Positions 15,600 through 24,390 of a stretch of DNA of 64,000 bases are shown one piece after another. The stretch comes from Pseudorhodobacter sp. MZDSW-24AT. Lineage in GTDB: Bacteria; Pseudomonadota; Alphaproteobacteria; Rhodobacterales; Rhodobacteraceae. The stretch is from contig NZ_PGOI01000006.1 in the NCBI RefSeq assembly GCF_002794355.1, positions 95,795 through 159,794 of the forward strand, written 5' to 3'. The first letter of the stretch is position 1, and every line of letters starts with the position of its first letter. The notes beneath the pieces are model-generated. The model made no database searches, was not told the DNA's origin, and was given only the letters and a program-made list of their open reading frames with translations. Made by a program: the position numbers and the translations under genes.

Positions 15600-16232
15600 T
15601 CACCTAAGGAAAATCCCCCCTGCCATAACTGAAACCCATCGTTTGGGCTTCCGAGGGTCCTGCATTCTCAAAAAGGTGTATCCTGTCTTGTGCCATGGTA
15701 CGATCTTGTTGGTTAGGTTGTCCAAAACGAGATCATTGGCGCCAGTGCGCACGACGAGAACAGCATGAGACGCTCTGTTCAAATCAAGAAGAGTTGCGAT
15801 CAGTAGCTGCTCGGCCGGAAATCCAGCGCGCGTCAATTCGTACTTCTTGTAAAGGGCATAGTCTTCGCAATCACCCTTTCCTTTGGTCGGCAGCGTCCAG
15901 CGTTCAGCGATACCGTACTGTTGTAAGTCACTCACCGAACGAACCGACTGATTGATTCGAGTATTAACTTTCCGCAGCTCTCTAAGTTGCAACTCGCCAA
16001 TCTTCAATGTGCGACCAGATTGCGCGCAAGCCCAAACGTAAACATTGCACACATTTGACGCCCCATCTGGAGCTGAGGTGACTGCCCCTATAGGTAGCAT
16101 TTCAGTGTCAGTCTGTCGGTTATCGATCGCGAAGGAGGGTTGAGCCGAAAGAAATGCAAGCGTTGTGGCGAGGAGAGCCAGTCTTGATCGCACATTGTGT
16201 GATAGTTCACTCACTTTTCTGAGAAGTCGCAT
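15600..16232 (-). CDS. Transglutaminase-like cysteine peptidase (BTLCP)
   Basis: A 210-residue exported protein of the bacterial transglutaminase-like cysteine proteinase family. The catalytic blocks are GKGDCEDYALYKKYEL (Cys), RASHAVLVVRT (His) and DLVLDNLTN (Asp). Known relatives include LapG, which cleaves surface adhesins to control biofilm, although many family members have unknown targets. A signal peptide occupies roughly residues 15-36. Codon use is more AT-rich than in neighbouring genes, and it sits alone between two noncoding stretches, so it may have been acquired separately. No LapD-like partner is in the window. Confidence 0.85.
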   Translation of the reverse strand: MRLLRKVSELSHNVRSRLALLATTLAFLSAQPSFAIDNRQTDTEMLPIGAVTSAPDGASNVCNVYVWACAQSGRTLKIGELQLRELRKVNTRINQSVRSVSDLQQYGIAERWTLPTKGKGDCEDYALYKKYELTRAGFPAEQLLIATLLDLNRASHAVLVVRTGANDLVLDNLTNKIVPWHKTGYTFLRMQDPRKPKRWVSVMAGGIFLR

Positions 16233-16787
16233 AGGTGCCCCCCGCGCGTTTCATAATCGAGCGATGTCAGTTAACGGGTGCGCATTGGCAACTCTGCGGC
16301 TACTTTTGGGCTTTTTATAGTAAGCTCACTATTGCTCTCTTAGTGCTGGTTGACACCGCTAGTTCGTCTATAATTTAGGCCGAGTTCAAATAGCTTCGGT
16401 CAGATACTATAAATGCGCTTGATCGCGCGATTGACAATTGGTTCATGCTCCCAAAGTTGGGATGGGTCACGAGCGGCTTGTTCTGGTTGTCTTCAACTCA
16501 GGTCGAGCGGTTGCGGCCACTCTCCTCAAAGTCGCCAAACCAGCCGCGAGCTGATTCTTGACGGGTACTAAGCGGGATAGTCTGCCGACACCTCATTATT
16601 CAGGTCGTCAGAACTGTCCCGCCGTATTCGGCTGCTGTACAGCGCCTACGGCAAAAATTGACGTCGATAATCCGACGTTGTGCTGAAACCTCGGTTAGTC
16701 AAAATAACATGACCGGACACCATTTTCTGCGTGAGCACCAAAAGACGCACAGGCAGTCTGGCTGATCCGATATAATTACAGTTCATG
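16233..16787. other. Noncoding AT-richer stretch
   Basis: These 555 bases show no convincing gene. The upstream end should hold the promoter of the BTLCP gene. A TTGACA hexamer occurs at 16431-16436, without an obvious -10 box at the right distance. No insertion-sequence ends or tRNA were recognised. Confidence 0.4.
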
Positions 16788-17258
16788 TCAGGCGGCCGGA
16801 TAGCTTGAAAAAACTTCCAGGCTTCCATCCCGGCGAACCAGCAGAACGTCATAGGCGTCCCGACCGTCTTCTGATCCCATGCCCGGCGAGCCGTAAGGCA
16901 TGCCGGGCACGGCGAGGCCAACTGCGTCAGGGCGCTCGTCAAGAAGCCTGCGGATATCCGCAGCCGGGACATGGCCTTCTAGCGCATAGCCGTCAACAGT
17001 GCCCGTGTGACAGGAAAACGCCTTTGCTGGTATGCCCTGATCCATCTTGAAGCGGATTAACAAGGTTCCCATCGACACCTCATCCGTAACCGTGAACCCC
17101 TGTTCGCGCAGATAGTCCACCCATGCATCGCAACATTCGCAGCCACGCCCCTTTACGACATGGATCGGCGGTTCTTCCTGTGCCCTTGCAGCAGGGGCTA
17201 TGGCCAAGGCGGTCGCTGCCAGAATGACCTCGCGGCGGCCGATGCGATAGTCCGTCAT
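16788..17258 (-). CDS. DUF411 metal-binding protein (second copy)
   Basis: A 156-residue exported protein with the DUF411 signature: GCECCDAWVDYL near the mature N-terminus, CHTGT, GHVPAADIRRLL and VPGMPYGSPGMG. It is a paralogue of the protein at 11213-11680, and the remnant at 15119-15216 resembles this copy more. Its ATG overlaps the stop of the M23 peptidase gene, so it is the last gene of the minus operon that runs from Lnt at 21923. Likely role is periplasmic binding of copper or silver. Confidence 0.88.
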   Translation of the reverse strand: MTDYRIGRREVILAATALAIAPAARAQEEPPIHVVKGRGCECCDAWVDYLREQGFTVTDEVSMGTLLIRFKMDQGIPAKAFSCHTGTVDGYALEGHVPAADIRRLLDERPDAVGLAVPGMPYGSPGMGSEDGRDAYDVLLVRRDGSLEVFSSYPAA

Positions 17259-18418
17259 CCACGTTCTCCATCGATCGCCGTCATGAAGCCGGTTTCGCTG
17301 CGCCAGGTGGCGAGGGTATCGAGATCTTCTGCCGAAGCAATCTCTTGTTCCGGCAGGGCATCCTGATCTTTCGGGTCAACCGGTCGGCCGTCGACACGAA
17401 CTTCGTAGTGAAGGTTGGGGCCGCTCACGAGCCCGGTCGCGCCGACGGCACCAATCTCGTCTCCAGCCTTGACCCGTGTGCCCACGCGAACGTCTTCGGC
17501 AATTTCAGAGAGATGCGCATATCGCGTCACAACCCCGCCGCCGTGATCGATGTCGATCGTGGTGCCGTAGCCGCGGATCGTTCCCGCAAAGATCACCCGC
17601 CCGGCACCAGTTGCCGAGACGTCGGTCCCCACAGGTGCCGCATAATCGATCCCGGTATGCATGCGCACGCCGCCCAACACCGGATGGTTTCGGCGGCCGA
17701 AAACGGATGACAGTCGTGCGCCAAGTATGGGCGCCGCTGAACGCTGCACGGCTTCACCGTCTTCGAAGACTATGACTGGACCCGCGGCTTCGGTCGCAAC
17801 GAGTTCGAGCACGCGATCCGCAAGTTCAAGTCTGGCGTAACTCAGGCGAGGCTCTCCCGCGATGCTGCCATCGGGAAGCTGATCTTCCTGCCAGACCAGC
17901 GCGAAGGTTTCTCCGCCTTTGAGATCGCGCCTGAAATCGACCTGACCCGCAAGCAGTGCGGTCAAATCAACCGCAAATCGTTCGGGTGCATTTCGTGCCA
18001 TCAGGGCGTCATAGAGAGTTCCGTTGAGGGTCAAGGTCTCTCGCCGGTCTGTCTCACGAACCGGCGGGTCAAGACGCTGTGCCGCGATCGGCCCGTCGAA
18101 CGAGAGAGCGATCTCCACACCATCTTCCACGAAGAGCGATAGGCGTGTCAGCGATGCCGGATCCCAGGACGCCGTAGTCCATTCGATCCGGTGGCCAGGT
18201 CGCAGGTCCGTCAGGTCGTAGACACCTGAGAGCGCAAGGGCTGCTTCTGCCCGGACCGTCCCGGGGATTCCTGCGTGACCAAGGACGCTGTCCAGGGTGT
18301 CACCGGGGGCGATTGTGGCTTCGAATGCCACGGGCAAATGCGCCGTCGGAGGATCGGCCACTGCCTGGAGCGGGGCGAAAGCCGCGATAGCAAGGATCAG
18401 AAATGCGGAGCGGATCAT
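17255..18418 (-). CDS. M23 peptidoglycan endopeptidase
   Basis: A 387-residue exported LytM-type metalloprotein. Residues 1-21 form a signal (MIRSAFLILAIAAFA). The middle part starting EATIAPGDTLDSVLGHAGI is an OapA/LysM-like substrate-binding region. The C-terminal catalytic domain has zinc ligands in RMHTGIDYAAPVG (HxxxD) and LHYEVRVDG (HxH). It would cut peptide cross-links in peptidoglycan. The start at 18418 is preferred over an upstream in-frame ATG because the signal begins there. It lies between the SCO and DUF411 genes in one operon, which adds to the cell-wall theme of the island. Confidence 0.87.
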   Translation of the reverse strand: MIRSAFLILAIAAFAPLQAVADPPTAHLPVAFEATIAPGDTLDSVLGHAGIPGTVRAEAALALSGVYDLTDLRPGHRIEWTTASWDPASLTRLSLFVEDGVEIALSFDGPIAAQRLDPPVRETDRRETLTLNGTLYDALMARNAPERFAVDLTALLAGQVDFRRDLKGGETFALVWQEDQLPDGSIAGEPRLSYARLELADRVLELVATEAAGPVIVFEDGEAVQRSAAPILGARLSSVFGRRNHPVLGGVRMHTGIDYAAPVGTDVSATGAGRVIFAGTIRGYGTTIDIDHGGGVVTRYAHLSEIAEDVRVGTRVKAGDEIGAVGATGLVSGPNLHYEVRVDGRPVDPKDQDALPEQEIASAEDLDTLATWRSETGFMTAIDGERG

Positions 18419-18434
18419 CTGGCAGAATGACCTT

Positions 18435-19037
18435 TCAACTGAGGGTTCGGCGGAGTTTGGGGACGGCGAAACGCCGGTCTTCATGGAAGTCTATGATGCT
18501 GGCAAAGCGCCCATCGGGGTGGAAAAGAAATACACCGGCGGTGTGGTCCATCGTGTAGTCGCCGCCCTCCTTATCGACGCGGCGATAGGTTGCGCGAAAA
18601 TCTGCGGCCGCCTGAGCGACCTCGTCAGCAGGGCCCGTCAGCCCAATGATGCGTGGATCGAAGTTGCTGACGTAACCGGCTAGGACATCGGGCGTGTCGC
18701 GCTCCGGATCGACCGAAATCAACGCCACGATCAAACGATCCGCGTCGGCACCCAGCTCCTCGAGCCAGAGCGATATGTCGCTCAATGTGGTCGGGCAGAC
18801 GTCCGGGCACCAGGTGAAGCCGAAAAATACCATGACAGGGCGACCGGCCCAGTCAGAAGGTCGGACCAAGCGACCCTGGTGGTCGGTCAATGTCCAGGTC
18901 ATCTGACCGATCGGCACGGGCAGGACCTCGCTGCGGGCTGGCCGATTGCGCGTGCGATAGGCCCCGACGCCCAGCATGAAGGCGACGGCTCCGACTGCCC
19001 CTCCCGCACCCAGGATTATTGCCCTGCGTCGGCGCAA
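18435..19037 (-). CDS. SCO1/SenC copper chaperone, TTG start
   Basis: A 200-residue membrane-anchored thioredoxin-fold copper chaperone. The copper and redox site is WCPDVCPTTL (CxxxC) and the distal His is in TMDHTAGVF. SCO proteins deliver copper to the CuA site of cytochrome oxidase or protect against redox stress. There is no ATG before the anchor; a TTG at 19037 preceded by GGAGGG (8 nt) is the best start and overlaps the end of the PCuAC gene by 22 nt. No cytochrome oxidase subunit gene is in the window. Confidence 0.87.
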   Translation of the reverse strand: MRRRRAIILGAGGAVGAVAFMLGVGAYRTRNRPARSEVLPVPIGQMTWTLTDHQGRLVRPSDWAGRPVMVFFGFTWCPDVCPTTLSDISLWLEELGADADRLIVALISVDPERDTPDVLAGYVSNFDPRIIGLTGPADEVAQAAADFRATYRRVDKEGGDYTMDHTAGVFLFHPDGRFASIIDFHEDRRFAVPKLRRTLS

Positions 19038-19489
19038 TCCGGACCCTCCGCGCGCAACGAGAGGACGTCGACATTCACGGTAACCTCGCCAGACTTTTCG
19101 AAGGAAAGGGTAACCGGAAAGCTGTCGCCCTCCTTGAGGGCCGTCGTCAGCTCCATCAGCATGCCGTGGTAGCCACCCGGCGCGAGCTGGACACTCTGAC
19201 CGGCAGGGACCGGGACTGACATCGCATGCGGCATCGATGCGATGCCATCCTGTACGACAGTCTCGTGCAACATCGGCATTCCGGCTGCTGGCGTCGTGAT
19301 GCCAACGAGCGCATCGTCGGTCGTCCCGGAGTTCTTGATCTCGACATAGAACACTCCGGGCCGTCCCGCGCCGATTGTCGCCTTGGACCAAGCATGTTCA
19401 ACGGTAAGATCGCCGATTGTCACGGTCTCACAGGCCATTGCTGCAGGTGCGGAGAAGATCAGTGTTGTGGCGAGAAGGAAGTGTTTCAT
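19016..19489 (-). CDS. PCu(A)C periplasmic copper chaperone
   Basis: A 157-residue exported protein of the PCuAC (DUF461) family that binds Cu(I) and hands it to SCO or directly to CuA. Copper ligands are visible in GMPMLHETV, MPHAMSVPV and YHGMLMELT, the typical spaced Met/His set. The C-terminal extension carries an extra Cys (GPDCADAGQ). A signal peptide ends near AMAC. The gene lies between two SCO genes and overlaps the downstream one. Confidence 0.92.
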   Translation of the reverse strand: MKHFLLATTLIFSAPAAMACETVTIGDLTVEHAWSKATIGAGRPGVFYVEIKNSGTTDDALVGITTPAAGMPMLHETVVQDGIASMPHAMSVPVPAGQSVQLAPGGYHGMLMELTTALKEGDSFPVTLSFEKSGEVTVNVDVLSLRAEGPDCADAGQ

Positions 19490-19492
19490 GGG

Positions 19493-20086
19493 TCAGAGCC
19501 TTGTTAGAAGGTCGGAAACGATTTCGGCAGCAGATGTACCGTAGGTGAATTGACGCAGCCACTCCCCGTCTGGGCCGATGAGATAAAGGCTAGGGCTGTG
19601 CGCCATCGTGTATCCGTCCGGCGACGAAGTGTCGGCCTCCTGCTCGTAGAAGATCTTGAAGCTTGCGGCCGCAGACTTTGTATCCTCTTCGCTTCCTGCC
19701 AAAGCAAGGATCGCTGGATGAAAGGCCTTTGTGTAGTCATCCAGCCCTAAACGCCTGTCCCGTTCTGGATCGATTGAAATGAAAATCGGCTGCACCGATC
19801 CCGCGGCAGATCCAAGATCATCCATGACCTGAGCGACTTCGGAGAGCGTCGTCGGACAGACATCCGGGCAGCTTGTAAAGCCGAAGAACACCAACAGGAA
19901 CTTTCCGCGAAATTCGGCAGTCGTGCGCATACGGCCTTCGCTGTCTGCAAGCGCGAAGGTAGGCATAAAGGCTGAATCAGCTGTTGCGGTGTCGTCCGTT
20001 GCAGGCCACCACCGCACCGCCAAAAACGTGATGACCGCCGCAGTGGCGGCGATCCAAAGGATAATCCGAAGAGAACGAAGACGCAT
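19493..20086 (-). CDS. SCO1/SenC copper chaperone (second copy)
   Basis: A 197-residue SCO protein with one N-terminal helix (LRIILWIAATAAVITFLAV), copper motif SCPDVCPTTL and a distal His in TMAHSPSLYL. It ends 3 nt before the PCuAC gene starts. Together SCO, PCuAC and SCO form a copper-delivery set. The start at 20086 places the positively charged MRLRSLR ahead of the helix. Confidence 0.9.
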   Translation of the reverse strand: MRLRSLRIILWIAATAAVITFLAVRWWPATDDTATADSAFMPTFALADSEGRMRTTAEFRGKFLLVFFGFTSCPDVCPTTLSEVAQVMDDLGSAAGSVQPIFISIDPERDRRLGLDDYTKAFHPAILALAGSEEDTKSAAASFKIFYEQEADTSSPDGYTMAHSPSLYLIGPDGEWLRQFTYGTSAAEIVSDLLTRL

Positions 20087-20170
20087 GAACAGTCCGGAAG
20101 GCGAGATCAGCCTGTCGTCTAGAACCTCGAGCAACTAGAGGTTCAACCGACGAAAAAGTGAGGATTTCAG

Positions 20171-20192
20171 GATCGGCGATGTTTCGCCGATC
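20171..20192 (-). terminator. Hairpin at the end of the small membrane gene
   Basis: GATCGGCG (20171-20178) and CGCCGATC (20185-20192) form a perfect 8-bp stem overlapping the stop codon of the small membrane protein gene. On the minus strand a TTTTT run follows about 18 nt later, so it may partly terminate transcription between Lnt and the SCO genes. Confidence 0.4.
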
Positions 20193-20364
20193 AGGCTGCC
20201 CCAAGATACCTTGCGAGAGCGATTCCAAGGAGAGTGCCGAGCAGCCCGAAGGCGATGGCGAAGCCTGCGCCGTACTGCAGGCGGTCGACGGTCTTTCCGC
20301 CCCGCCGCCGTGCAACGAGGTAACCCCAAAGGAACCCGATGATTGCGAAGAGCGGCCCGATCAT
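20191..20364 (-). CDS. Small two-helix membrane protein, unknown
   Basis: A 57-residue protein with two hydrophobic helices (IGPLFAIIGFLWGYLVA and AGFAIAFGLLGTLLGIALA) separated by the basic loop RRRGGKTVDRL. Its ATG overlaps the stop of the Lnt gene (ATGA), so it is translationally coupled to it and could be a small partner of that enzyme. I do not recognise a family. Confidence 0.6.
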   Translation of the reverse strand: MIGPLFAIIGFLWGYLVARRRGGKTVDRLQYGAGFAIAFGLLGTLLGIALARYLGAA

Positions 20365-21923
20365 TTCGATGCACCTTTCAGGTTTGCCTGTTGCTGCCGG
20401 GCCCAATAGCCACTGATCGCCCACGAAGTGAGCATGAGAAAGAGAAGCGCCCAGTCTCCGAAGCGGGCGTAGATGGTTGCGGGCAATGGGCGGGGCAAGC
20501 GGATGTCGATCACGCCTGACGTGTCGATTTCGAGCATGGCCAATGTTGCCCCGTAGGAATCAACCACTGCCGAAATTCCCGTGTTGGCGGCCCGGACGAG
20601 AGGCAGGCCCTCTTCAATGGCCCGCATCCGGGCCGATGCCAAATGCTGCCACGGCCCGATCGAGGCACCGAACCAAGCGTCGTTTGTCGCGTTGAAGATC
20701 CAGTCCGGTCTGATCGCATCATCGACCACGTGTCCGGGAAAAATGATCTCATAGCAGATTGCGATCCCTGCATAGGGGTGTGGGCCGAACGCCAGTGTCC
20801 GGGGCCCTGGCCCCGGCGTGAAGTCTCCGAGCGATTGAACCAGACGCTGAAGGGGCAAAAGGCTCCGCCACGGAACGTATTCACCGAACGGGACGAGATG
20901 ATGTTTGGCATAGCGGGTCAGGATGGTGCCGTCACGAGAGATAGCAAGCACGGCATTCCGGTAGACTGTCCCGGCCCCGGTTTCCTCCCGTTCCGGGCTG
21001 CCTGTCAGCAAGACGCCGGTCTCGGGCAAGAGCCAGCCCAATATTGCCCGGGCACCGGCATCCTCTGCCAGGAACCCTGGCCAAGCGGTTTCCGGCCAGA
21101 GCAGAATGTCGAAGTCGCCGGGCTGGGCCGAAAGCGCGATGAGTTTCAGGATGTTTGAGTTTCGGGTGGCATCATCCCATTTGGCACTCTGTGCGATGTT
21201 CGGCTGGACGACACGGATTTGCGCGCCGCGCTCTGACGGCACATCGGCGAACAGCAAGCGCATTGCACCAAATGCGGTCACCGACAAGGCGATCGCGCCC
21301 GCAGTGGCGAGGCGGCTGATGCGTTTCCCGTCGGCGGCCGAGACAAAAGCCAGTCCGGCCAGCGCGGCGCAGAGCACCAGAAGAAATCCCAGGCCGTAGC
21401 TTCCGAAGACAGAGGAAGCCTGCGCAGCGACCGGCCAGTCAGAGAGTGTGTAGGCAGCCAGGTTCCAGGGAAACCCGGTGAGAACATGGCCTCGCAGCCA
21501 CTCCGTGGCGGTCCAGCTTGTCGCCATCGAGAGTGCCAACGGCAACCCGGCGCGTTCCATCCGTGCCGCCAGAGCGCAGGCCAGGGCAGGAAAGACCGAC
21601 AGAAGCGCCGAAAGACCAAGAACCGCCGGCAGAGCCAGCCAACCGAACCGGTCCGCCTCAACCTGAAAACTTTCGGTGATCCAGAAAAGCCCGGGCACGA
21701 ATTGACCGAGGCCGAAGAAGTATCCCAGCCTGAACGCGATGAAACCGGATGCGCGACGCACCAACACTGCCAGCAGAGCAAAGGCGATCAGCGCAAGTGG
21801 CAAGATCGAGTATGGCTGCAGAGCCAAGACGAAAAGGACACCTGCCACGATGGCGGCCCCCAAACTGGCCCAGCTTTGGACAGGCTTCCGGCTCGAGAAC
21901 TGGTGTGCGCTTGAAACGTACAT
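20361..21923 (-). CDS. lnt: Apolipoprotein N-acyltransferase
   Basis: A 520-residue integral membrane enzyme that adds the third acyl chain to bacterial lipoproteins. About six N-terminal helices are followed by a periplasmic nitrilase-like domain. Catalytic residues fit the E-K-C triad: LLWPETAWPG, YAKHHLVPFGEY and IAICYEIIFPG. The first ATG is at 21923; the frame stays open to a TTG at 21983. In E. coli the same gene was also called cutE because mutants are copper-sensitive, so an extra copy here fits a copper-tolerance role. Whether the chromosome has another lnt cannot be seen. Confidence 0.93.
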   Translation of the reverse strand: MYVSSAHQFSSRKPVQSWASLGAAIVAGVLFVLALQPYSILPLALIAFALLAVLVRRASGFIAFRLGYFFGLGQFVPGLFWITESFQVEADRFGWLALPAVLGLSALLSVFPALACALAARMERAGLPLALSMATSWTATEWLRGHVLTGFPWNLAAYTLSDWPVAAQASSVFGSYGLGFLLVLCAALAGLAFVSAADGKRISRLATAGAIALSVTAFGAMRLLFADVPSERGAQIRVVQPNIAQSAKWDDATRNSNILKLIALSAQPGDFDILLWPETAWPGFLAEDAGARAILGWLLPETGVLLTGSPEREETGAGTVYRNAVLAISRDGTILTRYAKHHLVPFGEYVPWRSLLPLQRLVQSLGDFTPGPGPRTLAFGPHPYAGIAICYEIIFPGHVVDDAIRPDWIFNATNDAWFGASIGPWQHLASARMRAIEEGLPLVRAANTGISAVVDSYGATLAMLEIDTSGVIDIRLPRPLPATIYARFGDWALLFLMLTSWAISGYWARQQQANLKGASK

Positions 21924-22266
21924 TCTTGCCACAACCCCTAAAATGGGAGGGATGGATAGCTGCTCTAGTAGCTTGAGGTGCAACGCATATGTTCGAAGAT
22001 CACGGCATTGTCAGATTGGTGGCGCAGCGGTCGATTTTCGACGTGGGCTTGAAACTGTGGAAGGATCTTCCGCTTAGAACAAAACGACCAAGAGTTGGTG
22101 GGACATCTTCGTCGCTTGCAAGCCGCCAGATAAACTAGTGTGCGGTTGCGGGGAGAAAGGATGGTCGCGCTCATCGCCCCGAGTGCCGCGTGCTAACGGC
22201 TGTTTGATTTGCCTCGTCCACGAGCGAACGATACTCACACTCGAAAAGCGCTTGGAGGAGTGTTCC

Positions 22267-22860
22267 ATGACCAGCGATTTGATGAAGCGGCGGGCTTTGC
22301 TGAGGGGCGCAATCGGGGTGGCCAGTTTTGCATCCCTGCCAGCCTGGGCGCAAGAAGGCAGCACGGAGTTTCAAGCTCCCGTCTCCAGCAGCGTGCGGAA
22401 CAACGTGTCCAGCTTCCGGATGCCTCAGTGGCAGGATTACTTTGAGAACACCCGCGGTGGCGCGATCCTTGCGGACACCAAGTCACGTGCACTGCACTTT
22501 TGGTCAGAAGATCAATCGATCTACCTTCTCTATCCATCGTCCGTCCCTCTGTCCGTGGAACTGACCCGGCTCGGGCGAACCGAGGTTGTCCGCAAGGCCG
22601 TGAACCCGCCGTGGCGCCCGACGGCTTCCATGCTCGAGCGAAACCCAGATTGGCCGAAGATGGTGGAGGGCGGTGCACCTGACAACCCACTGGGTGTTCG
22701 GGGATTGTATCTGTCATGGCCAGCCTACTTGATCCACGGTACTCACGACACTCGAAAGATCGGACGCAGGTCATCGAATGGCTGCATCGGTCTGTACAAT
22801 GAGCATGCCATAGAACTCTACGACATCGCACAAGTAGGCACTCAGGTGCTGCTGATCTGA
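22267..22860 (+). CDS. L,D-transpeptidase (YkuD domain), third copy
   Basis: A 197-residue exported L,D-transpeptidase with a Tat-like signal (MKRRALLRGAIGVASF). The catalytic segment is HGTHDTRKIGRRSSNGCIGL, the same 20 residues as in the protein encoded at 2876-3436. The two also share VRNN near the mature N-terminus and the WQDYF/WQDHF block. The ATG at 22267 follows GGAGGAG by 7 nt. It is a single gene, divergent from lnt and convergent with mntH. It would form 3-3 cross-links in peptidoglycan. Confidence 0.9.
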   Translation: MTSDLMKRRALLRGAIGVASFASLPAWAQEGSTEFQAPVSSSVRNNVSSFRMPQWQDYFENTRGGAILADTKSRALHFWSEDQSIYLLYPSSVPLSVELTRLGRTEVVRKAVNPPWRPTASMLERNPDWPKMVEGGAPDNPLGVRGLYLSWPAYLIHGTHDTRKIGRRSSNGCIGLYNEHAIELYDIAQVGTQVLLI

Positions 22861-22945
22861 TTTCTCTGCTAGGCCACGCCCTTGGACTTCAAGCGGGATT
22901 CCGTGACCGGTTTCACCTTTGGTATCCGGTAGGAGCTGGCTGGCG

Positions 22946-24271
22946 TTAGCCCAACAGAACAGTCGACAGCAGGTTCACGTTTAGCACGATGATCACCGCC
23001 GCGATCAACCAGCACAAGGCAGTCAACCACCGCGGAGCCACCAGTTCGTCCATCTTGGCGCGGCTGGCGGTGAACATGACCAAAGGCACGATGGCAAAAG
23101 GCAGCTGGAATGATAGCACTACCTGACTGAGGATCAGAAGCTGCCCCACGCCTTCGGTGCCATAAAGCAGGATCACGAAGATCGCGGGCACGATCGCAAG
23201 GCAGCGGGTGATGAGCCGCCGTGCCCAGGGGGCGATGCGCAGATTGATGAACCCTTCCATCACGATCTGGCCTGCCATGGTGGCGGTGACAGTGGAATTG
23301 AGGCCGGCGCACAGCAGCGCCACCCCGAACAAGATCGGCGCCAGCGATGACCCCAGCAAGGGCTCCAGCAACAAATGCGCCTTGTCGATCTCGGCCACAT
23401 CGTTTTCACCGACGGTGTAGAACGCGGCGGCGGCAAGGATCAAGATCGAGGCATTGATCGTCAAAGCGAACATCAGCGCGATGGTGCTGTCCCATGTCGC
23501 CAGCCGCAGGGCCTCGCGCTTGGCGGGCAAGTCAAGGCCGAAGGCGCGGGTCTGCACGATGCCGGAATGCAGATACAGATTGTGGGGCATCACGGTCGCA
23601 CCGATGATCCCAAGCGCCAGATAGAGCATGGTCGGGTTGCCGAAAATCTCGCGGCTGGGGGCAAACCCGGCGATGACCTCGCCCCAGACCGGATCGGCCT
23701 GCGCGATCAGCACGACGAAACAGGCGGCGATCAGCGCCATGAGCGAGATGATCAGCGCCTCGATCCATCGGAACCCCTTGTTCTGCAACCACAGGATCAG
23801 GAATACATCGGCGGCGGTGATGAAGATGCCGATCTCCAGCGGGATGCCGAACAGCAGGTTCAGGCCGATGGCGGTGCCGATCACCTCGGCCAGGTCGGTG
23901 GCGATGATCGCCCCTTCCGCAAGCACCCAAAGCGGGACCGACATCCACTTGGGGAACGCATCGCGGCAGGCCTGCGCCAAATCGCGCCCCGAGGCGACAG
24001 CCAGCCTGGCGCAGAGCGATTGCAGCAGGATCGCCATGATGTTCGACAGCAGGGCCACGAACAAAAGCGTGTAGCCAAAGGCCGCCCCGCCTGCGAGCGA
24101 GGTCGCCCAGTTGCCGGGGTCCATGTAGCCCACGGCCACAAGGTATCCGGGGCCGATGAACGCAAGGAAGCGCCGGAACCGACTGGTGCCGCCATTGCCA
24201 ACCGCGATGCTGCGGAAGACCTCGGACAATGAAGGCGTCTCTCGCTCTTGTCGCCAGGCGTTTGCGGGCAT
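22946..24271 (-). CDS. mntH: Nramp-family Mn2+/Fe2+ transporter MntH
   Basis: A 441-residue proton-coupled divalent metal importer with about 11 helices. Substrate-binding motifs are MDPGNWATS in helix 1 and MPHNLYLHS in helix 6. The ATG at 24271 is chosen over an upstream one because it shortens a nonconserved N-terminus and keeps the operator region free. It is divergent from the MntR-like regulator gene, with a candidate operator between. Manganese import helps replace iron and supports superoxide dismutase during metal or oxidative stress. Confidence 0.93.
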   Translation of the reverse strand: MPANAWRQERETPSLSEVFRSIAVGNGGTSRFRRFLAFIGPGYLVAVGYMDPGNWATSLAGGAAFGYTLLFVALLSNIMAILLQSLCARLAVASGRDLAQACRDAFPKWMSVPLWVLAEGAIIATDLAEVIGTAIGLNLLFGIPLEIGIFITAADVFLILWLQNKGFRWIEALIISLMALIAACFVVLIAQADPVWGEVIAGFAPSREIFGNPTMLYLALGIIGATVMPHNLYLHSGIVQTRAFGLDLPAKREALRLATWDSTIALMFALTINASILILAAAAFYTVGENDVAEIDKAHLLLEPLLGSSLAPILFGVALLCAGLNSTVTATMAGQIVMEGFINLRIAPWARRLITRCLAIVPAIFVILLYGTEGVGQLLILSQVVLSFQLPFAIVPLVMFTASRAKMDELVAPRWLTALCWLIAAVIIVLNVNLLSTVLLG

Positions 24272-24323
24272 GGGTTGATGCTTTCTATAGTCGCAAGGTC
24301 GCACCAAAGGCTCGGCGCATAAA

Positions 24324-24339
24324 GTTAGACATTGCTAAC
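24324..24339. promoter_or_regulatory. Candidate MntR operator
   Basis: GTTAG at 24324-24328 and CTAAC at 24335-24339 flank ACATTG, forming a short dyad in the 119-nt gap between mntH and the divergent mntR-like gene. Its position fits manganese-dependent repression of mntH. The match to known MntR boxes is from memory and approximate. Confidence 0.45.
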
Positions 24340-24390
24340 AATCAGTGGCGCGACTTTACTTGTCAATCCTCCCTGTGCGACACTCAACGG

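Noticed and set aside
2711..15608. A shared 12-mer CTCTCACCTAAG at 2711-2722 and 15597-15608
   Set aside because: Exact 12-base matches between two places are expected by chance in a window of this size, and the second copy lacks the TAGGTGA partner.
16462..16551. Short plus-strand frame of about 30 codons in the noncoding stretch
   Set aside because: No ribosome binding site, no recognised motif and no conservation evidence.
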